From Chimaeribacter californicus (GTDB lineage: Bacteria; Pseudomonadota; Gammaproteobacteria; Enterobacterales; Enterobacteriaceae), in contig NZ_PJZF01000004.1 of the NCBI RefSeq assembly GCF_002858675.1, positions 241,960-305,959 on the forward strand: 64,000 nucleotides of DNA. The letters run 5' to 3'. Of this stretch, positions 51,091-60,098 are shown piece after piece. Position 1 is the stretch's first letter. Each line of letters opens with the position of its first letter. The notes under the pieces are model-generated. The model had not been told where the DNA came from. It saw nothing but the letters and a program-made list of their open reading frames with translations, and did not search any database. A program made the translations under genes and the position numbers.

Positions 51091-51356
51091 CTGGTTATCC
51101 TCTGTTGTGCTGCATTAGTAGGGAATGTCATTAAAATTGCTTATCCTGTTGCTGCAATTTTTTTCCTTCACTTAAGTAATAGTCGAAATTGATGAAATTT
51201 CCAGTCAGCCGGGCTAAGAGAAATCCGGATAGTCCGCGATTCCCTATTTCCGCCGCCCATGCCGATCAGCGAATAATGTTTACATGCCGGGCCTTATTCG
51301 CTGCCGCCAATATATTCCTTGCTTTCCCCCACCCGGTGAAGGGCAGGGGAAAAGGA

Positions 51357-52523
51357 TCAGGGTTTAAACACCGCCCGCAGGCAGCCATCGGTTTTATGCT
51401 TAAACATGTCATAGCCAAGCGGCGCATCTTCCAGAGAGAAGCGGTGCGTCACCATGAACGATGGGTCCAGCTCCCCTTTCGAAACGTGATCCAGCAACCG
51501 GTGCATATAGCGCTGCCCATGTTGCTGGGCGGTGCGCACCGTCAGCCCTTTGTTCATCATCAAACCGAGCGGGAATTTATCCATCACCCCATATACCCCG
51601 AGGATCGAGAGCGTCCCGCCTTTGCGGCAGGCCATCATCGCCTGGCGCAGCGCGGCACCCACGTCGGTCTCCAGGTGCAGCAGCTGTTTGGTGCGGTCAT
51701 ACACCTGCGTCAGCCCTTCGCCTTTGGCTTCCATACCCACCGCATCAATGCAGCTGTCCGGGCCACGGCCGCCGGTCAGCTCCAGCAACGCTTCCTGAAT
51801 ATCGACCTTTGTGTAATCCAGGGGAATCGCGCCGATGTTGTCACGCGCCATCGCCAGCCGTTCCGGGAAGCGGTCAATGGCGATCACTTTCTCTGCGCCC
51901 ATCAGGTAGGCGCTTTGCTGCGCCATCAACCCGACGCCGCCGCAGCCCCACACCGCAACAATGTCGCCGGGGTGGATGTTGCAGAAGTCCGCGCCCATGT
52001 AGCCGGTGGGTGCCGCGTCCGAGAGGAACAGCGCCTGCTCATCAGAGACATTCTCCGGCACCACAAAACAGTCATTATCCGCGAACGGCACGCGCACATA
52101 CTGCGCGTGGGAACCGGCATAACCGCCGAACGCATGGCTGTAGGCGTAAATCCCGGCGGTGGGGTAGCCGAGGATGGGCTCCGCCAGCTCCGGGTGCGGG
52201 TGGGAGTTATCACAGCAGGAGTAAAGCTGTTGCTGGCAGAACCAGCAGGAACCGCAGACAATGAACGACGGCACCACCACGCGGTCGCCGGGCTTCACTT
52301 TTTTCACCTCGCGGCCAACCTCAACAATCTCCCCCATGAACTCATGGCCCAGCACATCGCCCTCTTTCATGCTGGGGATCAGCCCGTCGATAATATGCAG
52401 ATCAGAGCCGCAGGTGGTGGTCAGCCCGACCCGGACAATCGCATCTTTCGGGTTGATGAGGGTGGGATCGTTCACGGTTTCGACCCGCAGGTCATTGACG
52501 CCATTCCAACAGAGTGCGCGCAT
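51357..52523 (-). CDS. Zinc-dependent alcohol dehydrogenase, FdhA-like
   Basis: This is a medium-chain dehydrogenase of 388 residues. The catalytic zinc site is formed by CGSDLH and GHEFMGE; the structural zinc loop is CGSCWFCQQQLYSCC. The NAD motif is VWGCGGVGLMAQQSA. The long loop after the structural zinc and the segment FNxHPGDIVAVWG-like are typical of glutathione-independent formaldehyde dehydrogenase relatives. Two ATGs adjoin (52526, 52523); the AAGGAGG spacing favours the second. It overlaps the end of the SRPBCC gene, so the two are one transcript. Confidence 0.9.
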   Translation of the reverse strand: MRALCWNGVNDLRVETVNDPTLINPKDAIVRVGLTTTCGSDLHIIDGLIPSMKEGDVLGHEFMGEIVEVGREVKKVKPGDRVVVPSFIVCGSCWFCQQQLYSCCDNSHPHPELAEPILGYPTAGIYAYSHAFGGYAGSHAQYVRVPFADNDCFVVPENVSDEQALFLSDAAPTGYMGADFCNIHPGDIVAVWGCGGVGLMAQQSAYLMGAEKVIAIDRFPERLAMARDNIGAIPLDYTKVDIQEALLELTGGRGPDSCIDAVGMEAKGEGLTQVYDRTKQLLHLETDVGAALRQAMMACRKGGTLSILGVYGVMDKFPLGLMMNKGLTVRTAQQHGQRYMHRLLDHVSKGELDPSFMVTHRFSLEDAPLGYDMFKHKTDGCLRAVFKP

Positions 52524-53065
52524 CATGCCTCCTTTTCTTTGCGATCGCCGGCCGCCGGCAGCGGGGCCAGCAACGGGATTTCACCGGTTTCCGCCAGGCT
52601 TTTAAACCGGCGCAGGGCTTTGCCCAGGGTCTCTTTGGGCACCAGATCAAACATCGAGGTGAGCTTTTCGCCGAGCGCGCCGCCGGGTGGGTCAAACCGC
52701 ACTTCCAGCGTGAGTTCGGTGCCTTTGTTTCCCGGCGCGGGGGCAAAGCTGAGGCGGCCTTCATTGGGCATATCGGCCCCTTCCAGCGTCCGCCAAAGGA
52801 TGAACTGCCCCTCGGCCTCATCCACAATGCGTGACTGCCAGTCAAATTTTTTGCCCAGCGGCCCCTCCACCCGCCAGCGGGATTCGGTGTCACTCAGCAC
52901 CTCAATATCGGCAAAATGGCCCATCACCAGCGGCAAGGTGGCAGGCTGCCGCCAGAGCCGGTGCAACTCCGCAGCGGGGCGGCCGATGGTAATCCAGCGG
53001 CGGATCACCGGCTCATCACTGCCTTCCACCCCGGTGGCATCAAGATAAGAGTCTTGCAAGATCAT
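52523..53065 (-). CDS. SRPBCC-fold (polyketide cyclase/dehydrase-like) protein
   Basis: This 180-residue cytoplasmic protein has the START-like pattern: VIRRWITIGRPAAELHRLWRQP, then VLSDTESRWRVEGPLGKKFDW and the closing helix LGEKLTSMFDLVPKETLGKALRRFKSLAE. Such proteins bind hydrophobic ligands or bring coenzymes together. They commonly lie next to the alcohol dehydrogenase seen here in stress and desiccation clusters. The 550 bases before it, up to the MFS gene, contain no gene and become strongly AT-rich. Confidence 0.85.
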   Translation of the reverse strand: MILQDSYLDATGVEGSDEPVIRRWITIGRPAAELHRLWRQPATLPLVMGHFADIEVLSDTESRWRVEGPLGKKFDWQSRIVDEAEGQFILWRTLEGADMPNEGRLSFAPAPGNKGTELTLEVRFDPPGGALGEKLTSMFDLVPKETLGKALRRFKSLAETGEIPLLAPLPAAGDRKEKEA

Positions 53066-53508
53066 CTCCTCCTGGCTGTTTGCACAAACAGGCGGATCGC
53101 CGACCCGCCCAGGAACACTCCTATACAGTTAAGCAAACTTCAGACAATTCACCGGGAAATGAGGCGAATTTGCAGGGAACAGGGGGCGGGGCTTTCTGCG
53201 GGGTAATCATCAACGGGAGAACGTTAATTTAAGTCGTAATTTATTAATTACCGTTATTAACCATAATAGTCATACACATATGGTTACAAAGGTTTTATCC
53301 TTATCAATTATAGAGTTAGTTTGGTGAAAGATTTTATTCCAGCTTGTTAACCGGTTACCCTGAACAGCTTAAAACACTCAGGATGCGGTATAACTAAGAA
53401 TAAAAAGAGGAAAAGATTATTTTGTGCACGTTTAAAAAGGGGAAATGGTAAAGCCTGAGGCAGAAAATTGCTGATAGGCGTGAGAGGGCTAAACTGCGTT
53501 TACATTAA

Positions 53509-53537
53509 TTGACATAAAAAAAGCCCCCATATAGGTT
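53509..53537 (+). promoter_or_regulatory. Candidate promoter of the AT-rich MFS gene
   Basis: TTGACA (53509-53514) and TAGGTT (53532-53537) are 17 bases apart, about 80 bases before the MFS start. The -35 is perfect and the -10 is weak. Confidence 0.4.
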
Positions 53538-53617
53538 AGCTCTTCATGAATAATCAAACCTACACGCCATATGTTTCATTACGATGACATGGCGAAAATA
53601 GTATAAGGGCCATCGTC

Positions 53618-54799
53618 ATGGAAGAACGCGTTTTGCGCACCCACTCCCCCTCATGGGTAAGCCGATTGATCTGGGCAGTAAATCTTTGCTCAATAGGTGC
53701 CTCCACCCTGTGTTATATCTATCTTTCCTGGTATGTTTATAAGGCAACCGGAAATATTATACTTTCGCAGGCAGTCCTGTATGCACCGATGATTTTACCT
53801 GTGATTTTTGTAAACCAGGTACAGGGCATTGCTGAGAAATATTCACCGCGAAAATTGCTTATGGTCAGCAATTTTGTTGCTGCTCTCTGCACTATTATCG
53901 TATTTAGCATGCTTCCGATGTTACCGGCACTCGCGCTGGTGGGAGGGCTGTTGATTGGATCAATTGATGCTCTTCAACGCGTAGGCCGTATTATTGCTAT
54001 CAAGCATTATTTCAGCGGAGATAAAATTGAGGCCACAGTGCCTTTAACGCTGACTGCCCAGTTCATCGCCGGTGGATTGGCAGGTATGCTGATGGGAAGC
54101 ATCAAAGGTGAGATGTCTCCACAACTGGCGATGTCTATGATTTCGGTGTTGTTCACTGTTTCAGTGATGGCCACTTTCCTGCTACCTAAACTTAACTTGC
54201 ATCAAAAAAACAACGATCAGACAAGGTCACTAAAAAAGTTTATTTCACTGCTTTCCAGTAATGCCCCCTTAAAAAAAGCATTTCTTAACTTTATCGTTTT
54301 TATCACTTTTTTTCAGGGTTTTTTTAACGTATCCCGCGTCACGTTACCCTCGCATGTTTTAAATTTGCCGGAAAACTTTGTGGGATACCTCCAGTTAGTT
54401 AATAGCGGCGCAGCCCTGTGCGGGGCAGTCTTTTATTTTATCTATAATCGGAAAGGTATAAAATTTAACCCGCTTTACATGGCAATGAGCAGCGCGCTTT
54501 TCATGATTATTACCTCCCTGGGCATCAGCGTTTCAATCAGTTATGCCTGTTACTTTTTTTATATATTCTTTTTTGAACTTGCCTTTTTTAAATTGCAGTC
54601 TGAGATCGTTTTGCAAAGTGATGTTAAGACTATGCCAATGATTGCAGCCATGCAATATGCAGGTGTATATATTGGCATGATTCTGTCTATATTCATCGGT
54701 TCGATACTCACTCAATACTTGCACCTTTATATTGTAGCCATAACGTTTTCAATAGCATATTTTCTATGTTCACGGTTACTCAGCAAACAAAAAAAATGA
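53618..54799 (+). CDS. MFS transporter, AT-rich, probably acquired
   Basis: This 393-residue membrane protein has about 12 helices and a short N-terminus (MEERVLRTHSPSWVSRLIWA). The central loop is basic (LHQKNNDQTRSLKKF). It lacks strong drug-exporter motifs and I cannot assign a substrate. The DNA is far poorer in GC than its neighbours and uses many A/T-ending codons, a sign of transfer. No strong ribosome site stands before ATG 53618. It is followed after 59 bases by a broken PssA-like gene of similar composition, so the two probably arrived together. Confidence 0.85.
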   Translation: MEERVLRTHSPSWVSRLIWAVNLCSIGASTLCYIYLSWYVYKATGNIILSQAVLYAPMILPVIFVNQVQGIAEKYSPRKLLMVSNFVAALCTIIVFSMLPMLPALALVGGLLIGSIDALQRVGRIIAIKHYFSGDKIEATVPLTLTAQFIAGGLAGMLMGSIKGEMSPQLAMSMISVLFTVSVMATFLLPKLNLHQKNNDQTRSLKKFISLLSSNAPLKKAFLNFIVFITFFQGFFNVSRVTLPSHVLNLPENFVGYLQLVNSGAALCGAVFYFIYNRKGIKFNPLYMAMSSALFMIITSLGISVSISYACYFFYIFFFELAFFKLQSEIVLQSDVKTMPMIAAMQYAGVYIGMILSIFIGSILTQYLHLYIVAITFSIAYFLCSRLLSKQKK

Positions 54800-54804
54800 A
54801 AAAA

Positions 54805-54827
54805 CGCCTGCTTTTCAGGAGCAGGCG
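54805..54827. terminator. Hairpin after the MFS gene
   Basis: CGCCTGC (54805-54811) and GCAGGCG (54821-54827) form a 7-base stem. On the minus strand it is followed by TTTTTTC and more T residues, so it is a better terminator for leftward transcripts, such as read-through from the sit operon, than for the MFS gene. Confidence 0.5.
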
Positions 54828-54858
54828 ATCTTACTGTAAGCCAAGAGGATAGAAATAC

Positions 54859-55458
54859 ATGGGCGTATTAACGTCGGCGTTCCCGTTCGTAAAATTCATG
54901 GGTTTGGCAAACGCATTAACTATCATTAATGCTGCATTATGATTATTATCAATCTACTTCACTTATTCAGGAAGTATTTACTTCTCTGCTATTGCATTAT
55001 GCTCAGCAGCTGTATTAGATTTTTTAGACGGCCATATTGCTCGTACTATATTGAAAGACAAGAAACAAAATAGAGAATTTGGTAAACAACTCGATAGCCT
55101 GGCTGATCTTCTGAATTTTAGCGTAGCGCCTGCGGTTATTATTTTTCATTTAAAGGGTGATTGGCTGTCGTTCGCTTCAAGTTTAATGCTGTTACTTTCA
55201 GGCTGCCTTAGCCTTTCACAATTTAGTGTGATAAGCGGCAAGCATCCTGGTAGTGACAGTGGACTGCCAACCACTTATGCGGGTGTGATATTTTCAGTCT
55301 TTTTTCAATTAGTTGCTTATGAAAAAATCCCTTTAAACCTCCTGGTTTGGCTCAATGTTTTCATTGCGTTAATCCAGGTTATTAATATCAGGATACCATC
55401 CTGTTTTACTCATAACAGACATTGTCTCGCCCGGCATTCATTTCATCAAGCATCATAA
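54859..55458 (+). pseudogene. PssA-like CDP-alcohol phosphatidyltransferase, interrupted by TGA
   Basis: Reading from ATG 54859 (AGAGGAT upstream) gives MGVLTSAFPFVKFMGLANAL and on to codon 27, then TGA at 54940-54942. The same frame continues for 172 codons to 55458. The rest carries the family site LDFLDGHIAR, then GKQLDSLAD and LLNFSVAPAV, as in PssA-type phosphatidylserine synthases; the spacing between AR and G is four residues longer than usual. Only this single stop breaks the gene, within the first membrane helix. It may be a recent pseudogene, a gene with read-through, or a sequencing error. Restart at an internal TTG would lose the first two catalytic aspartates. Confidence 0.8.
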
Positions 55459-55476
55459 ACCGGCCATATGGCCGGT
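55459..55476. repeat. Perfect 18-base palindrome
   Basis: ACCGGCCATATGGCCGGT stands right behind the stop of the PssA-like frame, between it and the convergent sit operon. It can form a hairpin; no T-run follows. Confidence 0.6.
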
Positions 55477-55524
55477 ACTGGGCTGATGTTCAGGCCAGCC
55501 AAAAAATATTTAACCAACGTCATT

Positions 55525-56373
55525 TCAATGCACCTGATTCGGCTTAGCGCATTTAACCTTTACTTTGTACCACACTCTGCCCCCCACATACGCCAGCACA
55601 AAAATCCCGGCCTGAATCAGCACAATCACCGGGCCGGTGGCGGCGTCGATATAAAAGCTAAGGTAAGTGCCGCTGACGCAGGCGAAGACGGACACCAGCA
55701 CCGCCACGGTGAGCATCGCCGGGAAGCGGCGGCAGAGCTGAAAGGCGGTAATGCCGGGGGTGATCAGCATCGCGATCACCAGAATCACGCCCACCGCCTG
55801 CAACGCCGCGACGATGGTCAGCGACAGCAGCCCGAGCAGGCCGTAATGCAGCAATGTGACCGGCAGGCCGCTGATGCGCGCCTGCGCCGGGTCAAAGCAG
55901 AACAGCATCAGGTCGCGCTGTTTGAGGAGCACCAGCGCCGTGACCAGCACCGCGATCGCCAGCGTCTGGATCAGTTCCGGGTGGCTGATGCCCAGCACAT
56001 TGCCGAACAGCAGGTGGGTCAGGTGCTGGTCGGTATCAAGGCGGGAGAACATCACCAGCCCCACGGCAAACATTCCGGAGAAGACGATCCCCATCACCGC
56101 ATCTTCCTTAACCCGGCAGTGATCTTTAATGAAGCCGGTCGCCAGCGCACACACCATGCCGGAACCAAACGCGCCAATCACCAGCGGTAACCCGGCCAGC
56201 CACGCCAGCACCACGCCCGGCAACACCGCATGGGCGATGGCGTCACCCATCAGTGACCAGCCTTTCAGCACCAGAAAACAGGAGAGCAGGGCGCAGACGG
56301 TGCCGACCGCCACCGACGCCAGCAGCGCACGCTGCATAAAGGCAAACGCCAGGGGTTCCGTCAGCCATTCCAT
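55525..56373 (-). CDS. sitD: Manganese/iron ABC permease SitD
   Basis: This 282-residue ABC-3 family permease is the last gene of sitABCD. It carries the family block LFCFDPAQARISGLPV and eight or so helices, with the start [23 protein letters not shown]. SitC and SitD form the inner-membrane channel for Mn(II) or Fe(II). It overlaps sitC by 13 bases. Overall length agrees with the family. Confidence 0.93.
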   Translation of the reverse strand: MEWLTEPLAFAFMQRALLASVAVGTVCALLSCFLVLKGWSLMGDAIAHAVLPGVVLAWLAGLPLVIGAFGSGMVCALATGFIKDHCRVKEDAVMGIVFSGMFAVGLVMFSRLDTDQHLTHLLFGNVLGISHPELIQTLAIAVLVTALVLLKQRDLMLFCFDPAQARISGLPVTLLHYGLLGLLSLTIVAALQAVGVILVIAMLITPGITAFQLCRRFPAMLTVAVLVSVFACVSGTYLSFYIDAATGPVIVLIQAGIFVLAYVGGRVWYKVKVKCAKPNQVH

Positions 56374-57230
56374 CCGGTTTTCTCCTGTGTGTGACGCCTT
56401 GCCCGCCAGGCACCCAGCAGCCCATGTTTCGGGGCGAACAGAAACGCCAGCAGGAACAGCAGCGTTTGCAGTGACACAATCACGCCGCCGGTTGTCCCAT
56501 CCAGATAGAAACTGAGCCAGGCCCCAATGGCGCTGGTGAGCGCGCCAATCAGCACCGCCAGCAGCAGCAGGCGCGGGAAGCGGTCAGTGAGCAGGTAGGC
56601 CGTCGCGCCCGGGGTAATCACCATCGCGATCACCAGAATCGCCCCCACGGTCTGCAACGCCGCCACCGTGCAGGCGCTGAACAGCGTAAAGAAAATCAGC
56701 TTCAGCCGCAGCGGCGACAGGCCGAGGGTGCGCGCGTGGCCCTCATCAAAAAACACCACCAGCAGATCTTTCCACAGGCAGAGCAGCACCAGCAGCGTCA
56801 CGCCGATGATGATCTGCACCTGCATCACATCCTCATCAGCGATGCCGAGGATATTGCCGAACACAATCGACTGGATGTTCACCGTCGTGGGGTTCAGGGA
56901 AACAATCAGCAACCCGGCGGCAAAGAACGTCGAGAACACAAAGCCGATGATCGCATCCTCACGCAGCCGGGTGAGGTGGCGTACCAGCGCCATCGCCACG
57001 GCGGCCAGCATCCCGGTCAGAAACGCGCCCGCCGCATAAGGCAGCCTCAGCGCGTAAGCCCCGGCGACGCCCGGCACCACCGAATGGGAGAGCGCATCGC
57101 CCATCAGCGACCAGCCTTTCAGCATCAGGAAAGCGGAGAGGAACGCACAGGCCGCACCCACCAGCCCGCTGACCCAGATCGCCTTGAGCATATAGTCATA
57201 GCGCAGCGGCAACAGCAGCAGCTCGATCAT
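56361..57230 (-). CDS. sitC: Manganese/iron ABC permease SitC
   Basis: This 289-residue ABC-3 permease partner of SitD starts [22 protein letters not shown]. Conserved segments are [20 protein letters not shown] and [20 protein letters not shown]. It has about eight helices and a short cytoplasmic tail ([17 protein letters not shown]). It overlaps sitB by 4 bases, which points to coupled translation. Confidence 0.94.
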   Translation of the reverse strand: MIELLLLPLRYDYMLKAIWVSGLVGAACAFLSAFLMLKGWSLMGDALSHSVVPGVAGAYALRLPYAAGAFLTGMLAAVAMALVRHLTRLREDAIIGFVFSTFFAAGLLIVSLNPTTVNIQSIVFGNILGIADEDVMQVQIIIGVTLLVLLCLWKDLLVVFFDEGHARTLGLSPLRLKLIFFTLFSACTVAALQTVGAILVIAMVITPGATAYLLTDRFPRLLLLAVLIGALTSAIGAWLSFYLDGTTGGVIVSLQTLLFLLAFLFAPKHGLLGAWRARRHTQEKTGWNG

Positions 57231-58003
57231 GGCGTGCCTCCCACGGCATCCGGCAGGTTCAGTGACGCCAGCACCCCGCCGAAAGCGCGCTCCAGGTTAG
57301 CGCGGGTAAAGGTGTCCGCCAGCGGCCCGGCGGCCAGCACCGTGCGGTTAATCAGCACCGCGCTGTCACAGAATGCCGGCACACTGGCCAGATTGTGGGT
57401 GGAGACCAGAATCAGGTGGCCTTCGGCGCGCAGCGCCTTGAGCAGATCGACAATCGCGTTCTCCGTCTGCACGTCCACGCCGGTGAACGGCTCATCCAGC
57501 AGCAGCACCCGCCCCTGTTGCGCCAGCGCCCGCGCCAGGAATACCCGTTTTCTCTGCCCGCCGGAGAGTTCGCCAATCTGCCGTTGCTGCAGGTCCGTCA
57601 GCCCGACGCGCGCCAGCGCCTCGTCCACCTGCCGGTGATCCTCTTTCGAGGCGATACGCAGAAAGTTCATCCGGCCGTAGCGGCCCATCATCACCACATC
57701 CCGCACCAGCACCGGGAAGTTCCAGTCCACCTCTTCTGACTGCGGCACATAGGCGATGCGGTTCTGTTTCAGCGCCCGGCTGATGGGTTCCCCATCCAGC
57801 GTCACGCGCCCGGCCGAGGGGCGCACCATGCCCATGATGCTTTTGAACAGCGTGGACTTGCCGCTGCCGTTGACGCCAATCAGCGCACAGAGCATCCCGC
57901 CCTGCAACCGGAAACTGGCGGCCTCCAGCGCGGTATGGCCGTTGCGGTAGGTGACGCTCATGCCTTCGACGGCCAGATGCGGCAATGCGTGGGTGGCGGT
58001 CAT
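57227..58003 (-). CDS. sitB: Manganese/iron ABC ATPase SitB
   Basis: This 258-residue ATPase has Walker [13 protein letters not shown], the Q-loop [16 protein letters not shown] (a hallmark of Mn/Zn/Fe chelate importers), the signature [15 protein letters not shown], Walker [14 protein letters not shown] and the H-loop LVSTHN. It energises SitCD. It overlaps sitA by 4 bases. Confidence 0.95.
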   Translation of the reverse strand: MTATHALPHLAVEGMSVTYRNGHTALEAASFRLQGGMLCALIGVNGSGKSTLFKSIMGMVRPSAGRVTLDGEPISRALKQNRIAYVPQSEEVDWNFPVLVRDVVMMGRYGRMNFLRIASKEDHRQVDEALARVGLTDLQQRQIGELSGGQRKRVFLARALAQQGRVLLLDEPFTGVDVQTENAIVDLLKALRAEGHLILVSTHNLASVPAFCDSAVLINRTVLAAGPLADTFTRANLERAFGGVLASLNLPDAVGGTP

Positions 58004-58941
58004 TGGTTAAACCCCTTTGCAATGGTGTCAACCGTGACGGTGAGCAGGTCGAGGTAAGTCGGCACCGGGCCGTCTGCGGCAGAGAGGGAATCGACATACA
58101 GCACGCCGCCATAGCGGGCACCGGTCTCTTTGCTGACCTGGCGCGCCGGTTTGTCGGAGATGGTGCTTTCGCTGAACACCACCGGCACCTGATGTTCGCG
58201 CACCCGGTCGATCACCTGCCGCACCTGTTGCGGCGTGCCTTGCTGATCGGCATTAATCGGCCAGAGATAGAGCTCGTTCAGCCCATAGTCATGCGCCAGA
58301 TAGCTGAACGCGCCCTCGCTGGTGACCAGCCAGCGCTGCGCCGCGGGAATGTTGTTGAGGCGCGCACGCAGCGGCGCATCCAGGGCGCTGATTTTCGCGG
58401 CATAGGCGCGGGCGTTGCGGTTATAGGCGTCAGCATGGGCGGGGTCATGGTTTACGAGGGCGGAGCGGATATTTTCGATGTAGATCAGAGCGTTCTGCGG
58501 GGACATCCAGGCATGGGGGTTGGGGTTATTGCGGTAGGGGCCGTCGCGGATCGGCAGCGGCGTGATGCCCTGGGTGATCACCACTGACGGCACATCGCGC
58601 ACGTTTTCAAAAAAACGGCCGAACCAGCGCTCCAGGTTCAGCCCGTTCCACAGCACCAGATCGGCGGACTGGGTTTTCACAATGTCGCGCGGCGTCGGCT
58701 GGTAGTCATGGATTTCAGCGCCGGGGCGGGTGATTGACTCCACCACGGCCGCGTCGCCGGCCACGTTTTGCGCCATGTCCTGAATCACGGTAAAGGTGGT
58801 CAGGACGCGGAACTTTTTTTCGGGCGTGTCCCCGGCCTGCGCCGCGCCGCTGAACAGCGCCACGATCATGCTCACCAGCATCAGCCGCAGCGTAAACGGT
58901 GAGCGGCTATATAACCTCAGCAATTGCCTGAATCGTGCCAT
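58000..58941 (-). CDS. sitA: Periplasmic Mn(II)/Fe(II)-binding protein SitA
   Basis: This 313-residue cluster A-I binding protein has a signal peptide ending GAAQA after a slightly long basic N-terminus. It opens [20 protein letters not shown]. Metal ligands are expected in [11 protein letters not shown] (His), [13 protein letters not shown] (His), [15 protein letters not shown] (Glu) and [11 protein letters not shown] (Asp). It captures Mn(II) or Fe(II) for SitBCD. GGGGAAAAC precedes the ATG. An MntR box lies about 70-90 bases upstream. Confidence 0.95.
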   Translation of the reverse strand: MARFRQLLRLYSRSPFTLRLMLVSMIVALFSGAAQAGDTPEKKFRVLTTFTVIQDMAQNVAGDAAVVESITRPGAEIHDYQPTPRDIVKTQSADLVLWNGLNLERWFGRFFENVRDVPSVVITQGITPLPIRDGPYRNNPNPHAWMSPQNALIYIENIRSALVNHDPAHADAYNRNARAYAAKISALDAPLRARLNNIPAAQRWLVTSEGAFSYLAHDYGLNELYLWPINADQQGTPQQVRQVIDRVREHQVPVVFSESTISDKPARQVSKETGARYGGVLYVDSLSAADGPVPTYLDLLTVTVDTIAKGFNQ

Positions 58942-59007
58942 TGTTTTCCCCTTAACTACGTCATCGGGCCGATCCGGCGGCCCGCCGCATCAGATCGATT
59001 ATTAAAC

Positions 59008-59029
59008 AGGTATAGCACAGGCTATATTT
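59008..59029. promoter_or_regulatory. MntR box
   Basis: The 22-base site containing TATAGC (59011-59016), ACAG and GCTATA (59021-59026) matches the E. coli MntR box (AAACATAGCAAAGGCTATGTTT) at 17 positions. It lies between sitA and mntR and should allow manganese-dependent repression of the importer. Confidence 0.75.
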
Positions 59030-59152
59030 TATAGCAAAAGCAAAACAGCACGGAATTTGTCATGGGGCGCGCATCGTTTACAATAGGCACCGTTAGTATG
59101 CTGATACCGGGGTGAAATGCCGGGGATTGGTCAGGAAAAATGAGGAAAGTTG

Positions 59153-59620
59153 ATGGCCCAGAACGACAACACCAACCCGTCCGGCAGCAACCCGTTACTG
59201 GGTGTCGAAGAACATGTGCAGGGATTTTTACAGGTACGCGAAGCCCATCGCCGGGAGCTGATCGATGATTATGTCGAGCTGATTTCCGATCTTATCGGGG
59301 AGTTCGGCGAAGCGCGGCAGGTGGATCTCGCCGCCCGCCTCGGCGTCTCACAACCCACGGTCGCCAAGATGCTGAAACGGCTGGCGGTGGCCGGCCTGGT
59401 GGTACAGATGCCTTACCGGGGCGTCTTCCTGACACCGGAAGGTGAAAAATTGGCGGTGGAAAGCCGCATCCGCCACCAGATTGTGGAATCTTTTCTGCTG
59501 GCGCTGGGCATCAGCCCCGAAACCGCCCGCCGCGATGCGGAGGGCATTGAGCACCATGTCAGTGATGAAACGCTGGAGATTTTCCGCCGTTTCACTGAGC
59601 AGGGGCGTAACCCGGTGTAA
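59153..59620 (+). CDS. mntR: Manganese-responsive regulator MntR
   Basis: This 155-residue DtxR-family repressor has an N-terminal winged helix ([25 protein letters not shown], then GVFLTPEG) and a dimerisation/metal domain with [36 protein letters not shown]. The metal-site residues (His, Glu, Glu, His) are visible in that block. With Mn(II) bound it would repress sitABCD through the box upstream. GAGGAAAGTTG precedes ATG 59153. Lengths agree with E. coli MntR. Confidence 0.95.
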   Translation: MAQNDNTNPSGSNPLLGVEEHVQGFLQVREAHRRELIDDYVELISDLIGEFGEARQVDLAARLGVSQPTVAKMLKRLAVAGLVVQMPYRGVFLTPEGEKLAVESRIRHQIVESFLLALGISPETARRDAEGIEHHVSDETLEIFRRFTEQGRNPV

Positions 59621-59726
59621 TGGCCGCCCGGCTTGATGCCGGTGCAGGGCAATAAGCCACTTTCCACACAACCAAAGCCAGATTACGTATTTTGCCCGGC
59701 GATTTCTTTAGGTTAGAGTTCATGGC

Positions 59727-59837
59727 GTCCCGTAATAGCTCATCGTTTAACCGGTAACCAGGTTTAACCGGGCAATAGCCCGCCGGGCATTTTCAGACAC
59801 TCCGTTATTACGGCTGCTTCAGGGCAGCCGCTTTTTT
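59727..59837 (+). ncRNA. Candidate small RNA or mntR 3' end
   Basis: Downstream of mntR a TTGCCC (59692-59697) and TAGAGT (59714-59719) pair with 16-base spacing could drive a transcript ending at the terminator near 59837. The region holds a 10-base direct repeat GTTTAACCGG (59745-59754, 59762-59771) and short GC hairpins but no frame. It may equally be just the 3' part of the mntR message. Confidence 0.25.
59811..59837 (+). terminator. Rho-independent terminator downstream of mntR
   Basis: CGGCTGC (59811-59817) and GCAGCCG (59824-59830) enclose a 6-base loop and are followed by CTTTTTT. Confidence 0.9.
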
Positions 59838-60098
59838 ATCGATTGCCGCTGCCTTTCCCTGATAACCCTTACGGTTTCTTACGCCGCATGACGGCAACAA
59901 TATAAGGTTAGAAAAAAAAGCCATAAGCAAACGCGTTTTAATGCTTTCGCTTGTGAAAGGCTTTCTTTAGCATGATCAACCATACGCGATACTTATGTTA
60001 TGAATGCCAGTTATTCATCTATAAATACAGCACCAGCGGCAGTTTATTTATTCAGCGCCTTGCTGAAAATAGCGGCAATTGATAAGGAACCACGGGAT

